From Lachnospiraceae bacterium (GTDB lineage: Bacteria > Bacillota_A > Clostridia > Lachnospirales > Lachnospiraceae): a stretch of 64,000 nt of DNA. Position 1 is the first letter of the stretch. Every line of letters begins with the position of its first letter. Below, one piece after another: positions 46,259-55,304 of the stretch. The notes beneath the pieces are model-generated. The model saw only the letters and a list, made by a program, of their open reading frames with translations. It was not told the DNA's origin and searched no databases. The position numbers and the translations under genes are program-made. The stretch is from positions 102,576 through 166,575 of the forward strand of contig JAFQCI010000076.1 in the NCBI GenBank assembly GCA_017416505.1, given 5' to 3'.

Positions 46259-47284
46259 CTACTTCTTTCCCATTTTGATATCTTTTGCACTCTGCATTAA
46301 CTCATCCACTACCTGTTCTTCCTGCATCTGCAATCTGTGCTCATCATAGATTTCATACTGCTTTAATGCATATTTCTTCGCCTGGTCAGCTGATACATGT
46401 CCCGCTCCAGAAAGAACTTCTCTTCCTGTCATATTCAAAAAGGAATTCAACTTTTCTTCCCAATCTTTCATATACATCGGAATATGTCTTCTTGCCTGGT
46501 CTTCTGCAAAATCCAGATACATGGTAACTACCCGGTTAAGCTCTGACATCTCTTCTTCACTTAAATAATTCTTCGCAATGTCTACGTCCTTTTTACGAAC
46601 CTTGGCACCTTCAAATGCGGTTAAACCCATGTTATCCTTCGTAGCATCCGCCCTTTGCATAATCAGCTCTGCGGCAGTATGTCCATGCACACCGTAGTGA
46701 ATCTTATTCTGCACCGTCTTAAAGAACAATTTCGCTTCTTCATCCCTGTTACTGTAATCAATGGATGTCTTATAGATTTCGCATATCTTCTGATAAAATC
46801 TCTTTTCAGAAGCACGGATATCACGAATTCTTTCTAAGAGTTCATCAAAATAATCTTCACCAAACTGCTTCGGGTTCTTCAACCTCTCATCATTCATGGC
46901 AAAGCCTTTTCTGGTATACTCTTCCAATATTCCAGAAGCCCAATTTCTAAAATGAACTCCTACATTGGAACGAACCCTGTATCCGATTGCCAGAATCATG
47001 CGAAAATTGTAATGTTTTTTATTACGCTTTATCTGTCTGGTACCCTCAGTTTGAACTTGTAAGAATTCCTTACAAGTTGAATCCTCATCCAATTCACCAT
47101 CTTCGTAAATGTTCCTGATATGCATGGTGATATTCTGCGGTGTTGTGTTATACATCTGAGCAATCGCTGCCTGACTCATCCAGATATCTTTTTCAAAAAA
47201 GTAAACATCTACCTTTGTATCGCCTTTCTCATTCTGATAAATCAGCATATCACCTAGTTCTGATACTTCATATGTCTTCCCCAT
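46259..47284 (-). CDS. RhuM-family protein
   Basis: 341 residues of the Virulence_RhuM family: VDVYFFEKDIWMSQAAIAQMY, NITMHIRNIYEDGEL, YNFRMILAIGYRVRS. It is found in many R-M and mobile loci; its function is unknown, possibly regulatory or accessory to DNA recognition. The ATG overlaps the mod stop as TAATG, so it is part of the Mod-RhuM-Res operon. Confidence 0.88.
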   Translation of the reverse strand: MGKTYEVSELGDMLIYQNEKGDTKVDVYFFEKDIWMSQAAIAQMYNTTPQNITMHIRNIYEDGELDEDSTCKEFLQVQTEGTRQIKRNKKHYNFRMILAIGYRVRSNVGVHFRNWASGILEEYTRKGFAMNDERLKNPKQFGEDYFDELLERIRDIRASEKRFYQKICEIYKTSIDYSNRDEEAKLFFKTVQNKIHYGVHGHTAAELIMQRADATKDNMGLTAFEGAKVRKKDVDIAKNYLSEEEMSELNRVVTMYLDFAEDQARRHIPMYMKDWEEKLNSFLNMTGREVLSGAGHVSADQAKKYALKQYEIYDEHRLQMQEEQVVDELMQSAKDIKMGKK

Positions 47285-49278
47285 TACAGCACCTTCCTTA
47301 CTGTCCCAGGACTATACGTTGCAAAAATCTGCTCAAAATTCGTAGCAACACTATCATTTGCCATACTGCTATCTCTGAATACTGCATAATATGGTTTTTC
47401 CTGTGCCACTGCCTTTACAGTCTCTTCCGTAACATCATTGTCAAAACAAGCAATTAAAAAACCATCCGCAACATTGAATACCTTCTTGCCAGCAATAACC
47501 TTCTCCTCAATCTTGCTTGAAAGTAGCACGCCTAAATCAAGCATCACCTGGAATAATAAGTCTTCTGCTGTACGGTCTTCCTTAATGTTATCTGTCATGT
47601 CAAATAACGACTGCTGACCTACTTGTGCAGGGTTGTAATAGACATCCTTCATGTTAGAAGAATCAACTTTTAACACTCTAAATCCATAGTCCACCATTGA
47701 ATTTTCATTTGCTTTTTTAATTTTATTTGCAGCTAGTTTAATTCTCTCTTTTCCTATTTCAGTCAAAAAATGTTTTTTATCATGTCTATCTAAATACGCT
47801 ATCGCTGTTTCTAATGTCTTTTTACCATCCTTACTAGCATGTGCTAAACTGTAATCCAAATCTTCTTGAATCTGTACTAGTATATATTTTCGATTACTCT
47901 CTTCTCTTTCTGCATTTAACTCCATGATGGCATGTGCCGTAGTTGCAGAACCCGAAAAGAAATCTAACACAATATCATCGTCTTCTGTAAATCTGGCTAC
48001 AAAATCTTTAATCATTGCAATTGGTTTAGGTGAATCAAACGGAGCATCTTCTGTTCCAAATAATTTTGCTAGTTCAACCGAGATAGGCCCCTGCGAACCA
48101 AATCTACATGTTGTCTGTGGAGCCTCAACCCCTCTTTCTTTTACCACTTTCACCTTACCTGAAGAATTTAAGTAAAATTCAACAATCTTTTGCCCTCTTG
48201 AATCTACAAGATTCTCACGGTTACCATAAAAGTATTCTTTCATCTGATTAATCTGTGTGTATGCAGCTTCTAATTCTACATCTTCACGAAGACGTCCATG
48301 GTCAGATATCAGTCGGCCGTTCTTAAGTATTACCTTTTCAATTCCACCCCACTCACCTTTCAACTCAACACCATGTGGAGCATCAAATCGAGTACCTTTA
48401 GGAAATATAAATGACTGCATAGAATGTCGTCCCGAAGCCTTTTTCATTGCCCCTGCTTCGAACAAGTCATTATTAAGTGACTTTGGAGTTCCTAATAAAT
48501 CAACATTCTTTGCAAACAAAAGAATATATTCATGATAGACTTTATAAATTCCTGCCTGAGCACTATGGTTACGGTCCCAGATTAATGTAGCAATAAAATT
48601 ATGCTCCCCAAAAATTTCATTACATACCTTCTTTAAGGAATCTACTTCTTTATCGTTAATGCTAATAAATATAACTCCATCCTCTGTCAATAAATTCCTT
48701 GCTAATTTTATTCTGGAATATATCATATTTAACCAATCCGTATGATATCGTCCATTTGTTTCAGTGTTCTGTGTCATTCTATTTCCTGCATCATCAAGTT
48801 GTCCATTGATTTCCAAATACTCATTTCTTTGCATAGCAAAATCGTCTTCATATACAAAATCAGTTCCAGTATTATACGGTGGGTCGATATATATAAGCTT
48901 TATCTTTTCCAAATAAGTTTCTTGTAACAGTTTAATAGCATCTAAATTATCACCCTCTACATATATGTTTTGAGTACTATCAAATTCTATGCTTTCCTCT
49001 CTACACGGACGTAATGTCATTGAAATAGGTGAATTTGCCAGCAAAATAGCGTTCTTCTTATCAGGCCATGCAAACTGATATCTTTCATCCCTTCCTCCTA
49101 CAATACTACATGATATCTCTTGCCGAAGCACATCCACATCAATTGCTCTTTCGACAATCGCCTTACCTCCATCATCGTAACCAACTATCTTTTCCGTTAA
49201 AGCATTCGGAAACAACTTTTCCAATGCCGCATAGTTTTCATCTGCAATATTCCTTGTCTGCATATTTAACCTATCCAT
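47284..49278 (-). CDS. Type III DNA methyltransferase, Mod subunit
   Basis: 664 residues. It is a beta-class N6-adenine methylase: the catalytic IDPPYNTGTDF is near residue 129, and the SAM-binding VLDFFSGSATTAHAIMEL near 443. The target-recognition region between and after these is unassigned, so the site it modifies is not known. ATG follows GGAGGGAC and overlaps the upstream membrane-protein gene by eight bases. No long simple repeat suggesting phase variation was seen in the gene. Confidence 0.93.
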   Translation of the reverse strand: MDRLNMQTRNIADENYAALEKLFPNALTEKIVGYDDGGKAIVERAIDVDVLRQEISCSIVGGRDERYQFAWPDKKNAILLANSPISMTLRPCREESIEFDSTQNIYVEGDNLDAIKLLQETYLEKIKLIYIDPPYNTGTDFVYEDDFAMQRNEYLEINGQLDDAGNRMTQNTETNGRYHTDWLNMIYSRIKLARNLLTEDGVIFISINDKEVDSLKKVCNEIFGEHNFIATLIWDRNHSAQAGIYKVYHEYILLFAKNVDLLGTPKSLNNDLFEAGAMKKASGRHSMQSFIFPKGTRFDAPHGVELKGEWGGIEKVILKNGRLISDHGRLREDVELEAAYTQINQMKEYFYGNRENLVDSRGQKIVEFYLNSSGKVKVVKERGVEAPQTTCRFGSQGPISVELAKLFGTEDAPFDSPKPIAMIKDFVARFTEDDDIVLDFFSGSATTAHAIMELNAEREESNRKYILVQIQEDLDYSLAHASKDGKKTLETAIAYLDRHDKKHFLTEIGKERIKLAANKIKKANENSMVDYGFRVLKVDSSNMKDVYYNPAQVGQQSLFDMTDNIKEDRTAEDLLFQVMLDLGVLLSSKIEEKVIAGKKVFNVADGFLIACFDNDVTEETVKAVAQEKPYYAVFRDSSMANDSVATNFEQIFATYSPGTVRKVL

Positions 49279-49951
49279 TTTGTCCCTCCGTCACCTTACT
49301 CGCTTTCTTTTTTCCATACATCATTTCGAAATACCAACCATTTAATTCTTTAGATATCTCCTCAACAATTTTATTTTTTATCCCTATTGCTACACACTCT
49401 TGGTTTTCATCTGCTTCATACTTAAATTGTGTTCTTTCCAATATGATGCTTTCGATTTCATCAACAAATTTCTGCATTACTACTTCGTTTCGGCCTGTAC
49501 CATTCTTATGCATTCTAAAATGCCATGCGTGCGAAGAAGCCTTTTTCAGTACAGACAATACAGGATTATATATTCTTTCAAACACATCTTTGCGATATTG
49601 ATTCCGAAAGAAATCCATTTGACCATAATACATATTCAAAGTAGTAGTGTCATAATCTGACAATGACAAACAGAAATCTATTTTATCATCCAATACTAAA
49701 TCGTGTTGATACTTATTTATTTCTTTAATTATTTTTAAAGTTTCCGTGAAAAAACCTTCTGTTATTCTCCTGCGTTCCACATAATAGCCAATAATTGAAG
49801 TAACTGCAGTTAGTAAAGAACTACCAAATATTCCCAAACATACATTGCACCAAAATTGCTCTTTACATAGATAATTCAATCCCATCGCTATGGTCAAAGA
49901 ACTTAATGCAAGTACTACAGTTACTATAAATCCTCTTTTATGTATACTCAT
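49271..49951 (-). CDS. Two-helix membrane protein of unknown function in the R-M operon
   Basis: 226 residues with no recognised family. Two transmembrane helices near residues 8-26 and 35-56 are followed by a roughly 165-residue, mainly helical cytoplasmic part that ends in a Lys-rich tail. It is unusual inside an R-M operon. The start overlaps the DUF4391 stop (TAATG) with GGAGGAG upstream, and the stop overlaps mod, so it is translationally locked into the operon. A membrane-effector or anchoring role is inference. Confidence 0.7.
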   Translation of the reverse strand: MSIHKRGFIVTVVLALSSLTIAMGLNYLCKEQFWCNVCLGIFGSSLLTAVTSIIGYYVERRRITEGFFTETLKIIKEINKYQHDLVLDDKIDFCLSLSDYDTTTLNMYYGQMDFFRNQYRKDVFERIYNPVLSVLKKASSHAWHFRMHKNGTGRNEVVMQKFVDEIESIILERTQFKYEADENQECVAIGIKNKIVEEISKELNGWYFEMMYGKKKASKVTEGQNG

Positions 49952-50568
49952 TACATCTCCTCCAATCGCTTCTGATACTCCTTCAAACGCTGGAACATCT
50001 CAAACTTCTTCTTAGCCTGTGTTTCCTTACGGGCTTTTTTGTCCAAGTCTTCTATCTGCTTTAACAGCTTAGCTTTTTCCTGCTCAATCACAATCTGCTC
50101 ATCTAAGCTATTCTCTGCTGATACTACAATGCCTGATACCTGGGTAACCAGGCTCTCCCAGACAGCATCCAAATCAAGCCCTGTTAATTTAACACCAGCC
50201 TCATCTTCTGCCATCCATTCAGAATGTAATAATCTAGTCTGATAGGTTGCCAGTTGCACTTCATCTGCATACTTCAGTACAATCAACAGATGCTGTCCAA
50301 ACAGCTTCGAAATAAGCACAATATTTCTTTCATTGTACGCTTTGTTCTTAAGGTCTACTTGCAATACGAAAATTGACTTAACCTGTTCGCCCCCTTTGAT
50401 ATTTACCGATACAGGTGAAATCTCATTCGTTACAATGATTCTACCGATATCATCATCAAACTGTTTTCGCCTCTCACCGCTCAGTTCCGTAGGAAACTTT
50501 GCATAGAGAAGCTTTTTATGTACAGGCTTTCTTATTTCCGTGCTGCTTGGCAACCCATGTACACTCAT
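49951..50568 (-). CDS. DUF4391-family protein
   Basis: 205 residues. It begins GLPSSTEIRKPVHKKLLYAKF and has the family region IKSIFVLQVDLKN-like (here VKSIFVLQVDLKNK), ending in a coiled coil rich in K, E and Q. DUF4391 proteins are encoded next to SNF2-like helicases and type III Mod/Res; the function is unknown. ATG at 50568 has GGAGG seven bases upstream; GTG at 50571 is a weaker option. Two strong hairpins lie just before it (50596-50645). Confidence 0.8.
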   Translation of the reverse strand: MSVHGLPSSTEIRKPVHKKLLYAKFPTELSGERRKQFDDDIGRIIVTNEISPVSVNIKGGEQVKSIFVLQVDLKNKAYNERNIVLISKLFGQHLLIVLKYADEVQLATYQTRLLHSEWMAEDEAGVKLTGLDLDAVWESLVTQVSGIVVSAENSLDEQIVIEQEKAKLLKQIEDLDKKARKETQAKKKFEMFQRLKEYQKRLEEM

Positions 50569-50595
50569 CACAAAACCTCCTTTGTATCACAGTCC

Positions 50596-50645
50596 GCAAG
50601 TTTGTGGTTACACAAACTTGCAAACGAAAGATTTATCTTTCGTTT
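50596..50645. repeat. Two adjacent perfect hairpins between the helicase and DUF4391 genes
   Basis: GCAAGTTTGTG (50596-50606) pairs with CACAAACTTGC (50611-50621). Directly next to it, AAACGAAAGAT (50622-50632) pairs with ATCTTTCGTTT (50635-50645). Both stems are 11 bp and perfect. They lie in the roughly 100-bp intercistronic gap, ending about 20 bp before the DUF4391 ribosome binding site. Confidence 0.7.
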
Positions 50646-50670
50646 TGACCTCTACAATCTACAGCTATGG

Positions 50671-53600
50671 TTATTTGATAACCAAGAAGCTGATTAATTC
50701 AAAATCATCCAGTCCGTTAATCGTTTCCGATAAGAAACTCATCTGCTTGCCGCTTAAGAAGCTGTCCATGTCATTTTCGTCTTTTACTTCTATAATGGAT
50801 GCGATAGAATCACCTAATAGCTCCGAATACTTGCTCATGTTTCTGCCATCCTGCGTCTCTTCATTGAAAGCAGCACACAATACTTTGTCAGGTTCTGTTT
50901 TACCTTTACAAAGGTATCGGAAAGAATCCAACATCTCTTTCGGTGATAAATGGTCAATGACTACTTCTCCATCCTCTGACATATACACCAGATAAAATGG
51001 ATGCAAACGGTTCTGACTGTTAATATTTACTTCATTCTTCACATTGCGAAGCACATAGATAACGCCAGGCGGTAATTCATCATTACCCTTTACTACAGCA
51101 TTCATACCATATGGAGCATTCTCTACATCATGGTGTGTCTTCATATAATCCAATAAGTCAAGACGGAATTCATTTAATCCCAAGTCCATAATGGATATTC
51201 CAGAAGACATTTCCTCAATATCTACTACTTCTTCCTGTAGTCTCTTAAGCTGTTGCTTACGATACTCTAAATCGCCCTTTTCTTCTGGACTTAATACGTT
51301 GTCGTCACCAGTAGCCGTCATATCAACAATCTTCATTCTTGTTTCTACCCTGGCTTTAAGATTAATGTACTCATCCAATGTCAAATCAGGCCAGAAGTTT
51401 ACCAACTGAATGCACTCATTCTTGCTACCGATACGGTCAATACGCCCGAATCGCTGAATAATTCTAACTGGATTCCAGTGAATATCATAATTGATTAAGT
51501 AGTCGCAGTCCTGAAGGTTCTGACCTTCTGAAATACAGTCGGTTGCAATCAAAATATCAATCTCATCCGTATTGTTTGGCAACAGTAAGTCCTTACCTTT
51601 GGATATCGGTGAGAAACAGGTAAGTACCGTATTCAAATCCGTCTTAAGCCCAGAAATCGTTGTCTTACCATCTACGGAACCTGTTATCAATGCCGTATCC
51701 AATCCAAATTTCTTCTTAGCATATATACCCACCGTTTCAAACAAATAATCTGCCGTATCTGCAAAGGCTGTAAAAATAATAATTTTCTTATTACCAGCAT
51801 TTATCGGATGCTCCTGCTTTTCGTCAATTACATCAAATAATTCCTATAATTTACTATCATGAGCAGGAGTAATATCAGCAATCATACATACAAGTAAGTC
51901 CAAAATCTCTTGGTCTTTTATAAGCTCATGCTTCCATGTTTTGTAATCCATGTCCGCAAGGTCAATCTTAACCTTCTTACCGATTGCTAGAACATCATCA
52001 TTTAAATCATCACCATCAAATTCTGCTTCATGAATATTGGTAATATCACTTAATACCATGCCCTGGGAATAGGAATTGTTCTCAAACTCTGTAATCGTCT
52101 CTATGGTTCTATCAATATATTCCTTGATTCTTACCAATGTCAGGCGAAACGCATACACAGAACTTTCCATTCGCTTCATTAGATTTGTTGCCATAAGTCT
52201 TCGGATACCCTGTTCTCGTCCTGATTGTGTAAGACCACCTTTTACCTGTCTGCTATCATATTTATTCATGTATTTTTCGAGCTTTGATGGTAAAATAAAT
52301 AAAGTCGGTGTATAAATGCATAACTGTAGCATACTGAGTTGCTCAAATATTTCATTGTAGTTAATTGCAGTATTAAGGTCTGTAAGACCAGGTCTCTTTG
52401 ATATTGGAATATTTCTCTTAGGAAATGTACCAATATCTGATGTATCATAATACTTTTCAATATGTTTTCTGGATCTTGCTATGGTTACACTATCTAATAC
52501 CTCAAAGAAATCAAAATCCAACATCTTAAGTAATCTTGATGTGTTTCTGTCCTTTGGTTCTAGTTTACTCCAAGTATTAAATGCACCTTGAGCCTGTTTA
52601 AAAATATCTTCAATACTTCTACTTGTGTTTAACTTACCATCAAGCACACTGCTCTCACCTTCATAAGCAAGGGCAATCTGATTCTTCAAATCAACAAATC
52701 TATTATTAACTGGTGTAGCGGAAAGCATTAACACCTTCGTCTTTACACCTTTTCTGATTACTCTATTAAGTTGTTTCAAATAACGGTTTTCCTTATCTCC
52801 ATCCTGCGATACTCGTCCACCGTTACGGAAGTTATGGGACTCATCAATAACCACTAAGTCATAGTTCCCCCAATTTAAACGGTCTAAATCCAAACCATTA
52901 GATGTTCCCTCATCCCTGCTAAGGTCAGTATGGAATAATACATCATAACGCATTCTATCAGCCGCAATCGGATTATTTACATAGTTATCCTTATACGTAT
53001 TCCAGTTATTTGCCAGTTTCTTAGGGCACAATACCAAAACGGATTTATTACGGTTCTCATAATATTTAATAACGGCAAGAGAGGTAAATGTCTTACCAAG
53101 ACCTACGGAGTCTGCCAAGATACAACCGTTATACTTCTCCAACTTATTGATGATGGCTAACACTGCATCCTTCTGGAAGTTATACAACAGATTCCAAATC
53201 TTACTCTCTTTAAAACCAGTAGCTTCATTCGGCAACACATCCTCTGATACATCTTCCAGAAACTCATTGAAAATATTGTAAAGTGTCACAAAGTAGATAT
53301 AGTCAGGGGAATTCTCATTGTAAACAGTTGTGATGCTGTCAATGACTTCATCTGTCACTTCCTGCAAGCGTGCTTCATCATTCCAAATCTGTTCAAACAA
53401 ATCAAGGTAGAATTGGCTTATTGGCGAGTCAGTCTTCTGTATCGGATAATAGGCATTGTTTCCACGCTCACATCCCAGGTCAATGGTAGTAAATCCATTA
53501 ATTGGCATATAACTGTTAGAATCTACATTCATGAATCCCATCATATTCTCATTGGTAACATTAGACTTAAATTTGGCTTTTTTACGAATCCATTCTGCAC

Positions 53601-53910
53601 ATTCCTTTGCTATAGCTCTCTGGGTCATTTCATTTCTAAGCTTCACTTCAAACTCAGAACCATACAAACTACGCTCCCTGGTCTGTCTTGGTATGTAAAA
53701 CTCTCGCTTCTCTTTTTTTGTCTTTTCCTTTATAAACGTCGGAGATGTAAAAATAAATCGTAATTCTTCTATATTTTTAAGTTCTCTTTTTAACTCCTGA
53801 AATGCATAAATTGAAAAACATGCTGCTGCTATAGAAACTTTGCTATCTTTTTGTATGCTAACCGACAAATCATCCTTTAAAGTTTTATTGACATTATCAA
53901 TAAGCTCCAT
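50671..53910 (-). pseudogene. SNF2-like helicase with PLD-like N-terminus, interrupted by one in-frame TAG
   Basis: About 1080 codons. The N-terminal 170 residues look like a PLD-family domain. The helicase core has Walker A ILADSVGLGKTFTSLAV, VVIDESHNF and LMLSATPVNN. The frame meets TAG at 51846-51844 after AHDSKL and then continues unbroken (ELFDVIDEKQEHPINAGNKK, IIIFTAFADTADYL) into the C-terminal helicase lobe with QRFGRIDRIGSKN, ending at 50671. A single base change, for example CAG to TAG, explains it. The two halves might still be made separately. It is the first gene of the extended type III R-M cluster. Confidence 0.85.
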
Positions 53911-53973
53911 CAATTCCCGTACCTTCTTTCACTCGTAATCTCTTATTGTACTTACATCCACCGTAGAAACAAA

Positions 53974-54075
53974 TTATTCTTCTTCCTTATTTACTTTAAA
54001 TCTGCCATCTACTGGTTTCACCGCATCTGAAGGAATCAGCCACATTTTTAGTTTATATACAGTTATTTTTTTCAC
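53974..54075 (-). CDS. Possible 33-residue protein upstream of the SNF2-like helicase
   Basis: The GTG-started ORF MKKITVYKLKMWLIPSDAVK, followed by PVDGRFKVNKEEE and stop, lies in the 224-bp gap before the helicase. An internal ATG at 54045 is possible. No strong ribosome binding site was seen. The charged, ordered composition looks protein-like in otherwise AT-rich DNA. It could be a small component or the remnant of a larger gene. Confidence 0.35.
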   Translation of the reverse strand: MKKITVYKLKMWLIPSDAVKPVDGRFKVNKEEE

Positions 54076-54137
54076 AATTAAACTAACAATTTTATGAATA
54101 GTTTCTCTTTTATGGTATTACCAATTCATTATCATAT

Positions 54138-55304
54138 TTATAAACTATGAATTCCTAAATCATTCAAAATATCTTGTGTTAATTTTGCTAATGGTCGTTT
54201 ATCTTGGTCATTATGCATTAAATAATTTCCATAAACCAATCGTTCAAGCTTTTCTTTACTTTCAAACATATCTGAAAAATTATCTAAAAATTCATCAAAT
54301 TGTGAACTTCCGTATATTTGTGCTTTTGAAATAATCTCATCTACATAATCTATATGATTTTTATACAACTCATTGATCTTAAATGTTTCAACCGAATGAC
54401 GTATTTTTTCTTTAATGGCACTGTTTTCGGAAATATGTATACTATATTGAGGCTTTTTTCCATATATAAAATTTATATTATCAAGTGCAAATCTCCCATC
54501 ATAATTAAATGATTCATCATAAGGATAAATATGTTCACACAATACAAAATCCTTATCTTTTTTTAATCTAGAATTACATATAGGACAACTAGGTATGAAA
54601 TTATGTAAACACATTGAAACAATCGGATACTTAGATTTTAAAAAAAAGTGATCCAAGTCTGCAGTTGCTTTTATTTTTCCATGACCATCTACGATATAAT
54701 TTGAAATATAACTCCGATTACAATATGGACACACCCTAACATTCATTGCTCTTAATAATAGATTACGCTCTTCTTCTGTTATATTATCATATGATATAAA
54801 TTCTAAAAGTTCATCTTGACCTGTATATTTTGAATAAATCTTACTATTTGATAAAAAATTGTTTTTATACGTCTTTGTGAATTTTTTATTCACATCTATA
54901 TTTGATATAAAGACAAGAAAATCTTGTTCAAATAAGCTCCATTCAATATCATTAACATTGACTTTTTTGCGAATATTTTTTATAACGTTCTTTATTATAG
55001 TTTTGGAAGAACAATTCTGTACCGCTCCAACAATCTTACTTTTATCATCCATATATTTTTCCAAGCTAAATTTGTTGATTATATCTAACATGTCATTTTT
55101 TGTTGAATAAAGAAGAAAATTATATAGTTTTGTTTTCTGTTTCTCATAAGTAGTACCAAATTCATTCTCAAATAACAGAATAAGTTTATTCTTCTTATTA
55201 GTATTCTTATATATATAATACTTTTCTATTACTCTTATTGTTAATTTATTATATATTTTTTCAAGTATCTCCCAATCAAATTTACTATCGTCTATTTTAA
55301 TCAT
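54138..55304 (-). CDS. HNH endonuclease (PtuB-like partner)
   Basis: 388 residues. An N-terminal helical region of about 185 residues is followed by a zinc-supported HNH nuclease: RVCPYCNRSYI, then ATADLDHFFLKSKYPIVSMC, then FIPSCPICNSRLK (two CxxC pairs around the DH of the active site). The pairing with an upstream AAA ATPase is like Septu PtuA/PtuB. The ATG overlaps the ATPase stop by eight bases, with AAAGGAAAG as ribosome binding site, so the two are coupled. Confidence 0.82.
   Translation of the reverse strand: MIKIDDSKFDWEILEKIYNKLTIRVIEKYYIYKNTNKKNKLILLFENEFGTTYEKQKTKLYNFLLYSTKNDMLDIINKFSLEKYMDDKSKIVGAVQNCSSKTIIKNVIKNIRKKVNVNDIEWSLFEQDFLVFISNIDVNKKFTKTYKNNFLSNSKIYSKYTGQDELLEFISYDNITEEERNLLLRAMNVRVCPYCNRSYISNYIVDGHGKIKATADLDHFFLKSKYPIVSMCLHNFIPSCPICNSRLKKDKDFVLCEHIYPYDESFNYDGRFALDNINFIYGKKPQYSIHISENSAIKEKIRHSVETFKINELYKNHIDYVDEIISKAQIYGSSQFDEFLDNFSDMFESKEKLERLVYGNYLMHNDQDKRPLAKLTQDILNDLGIHSL

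Noticed and set aside
51844..51846. TAG as pyrrolysine or other recoding
   Set aside because: No pyl genes in the window and TAG serves as an ordinary stop elsewhere; a nonsense mutation is simpler.
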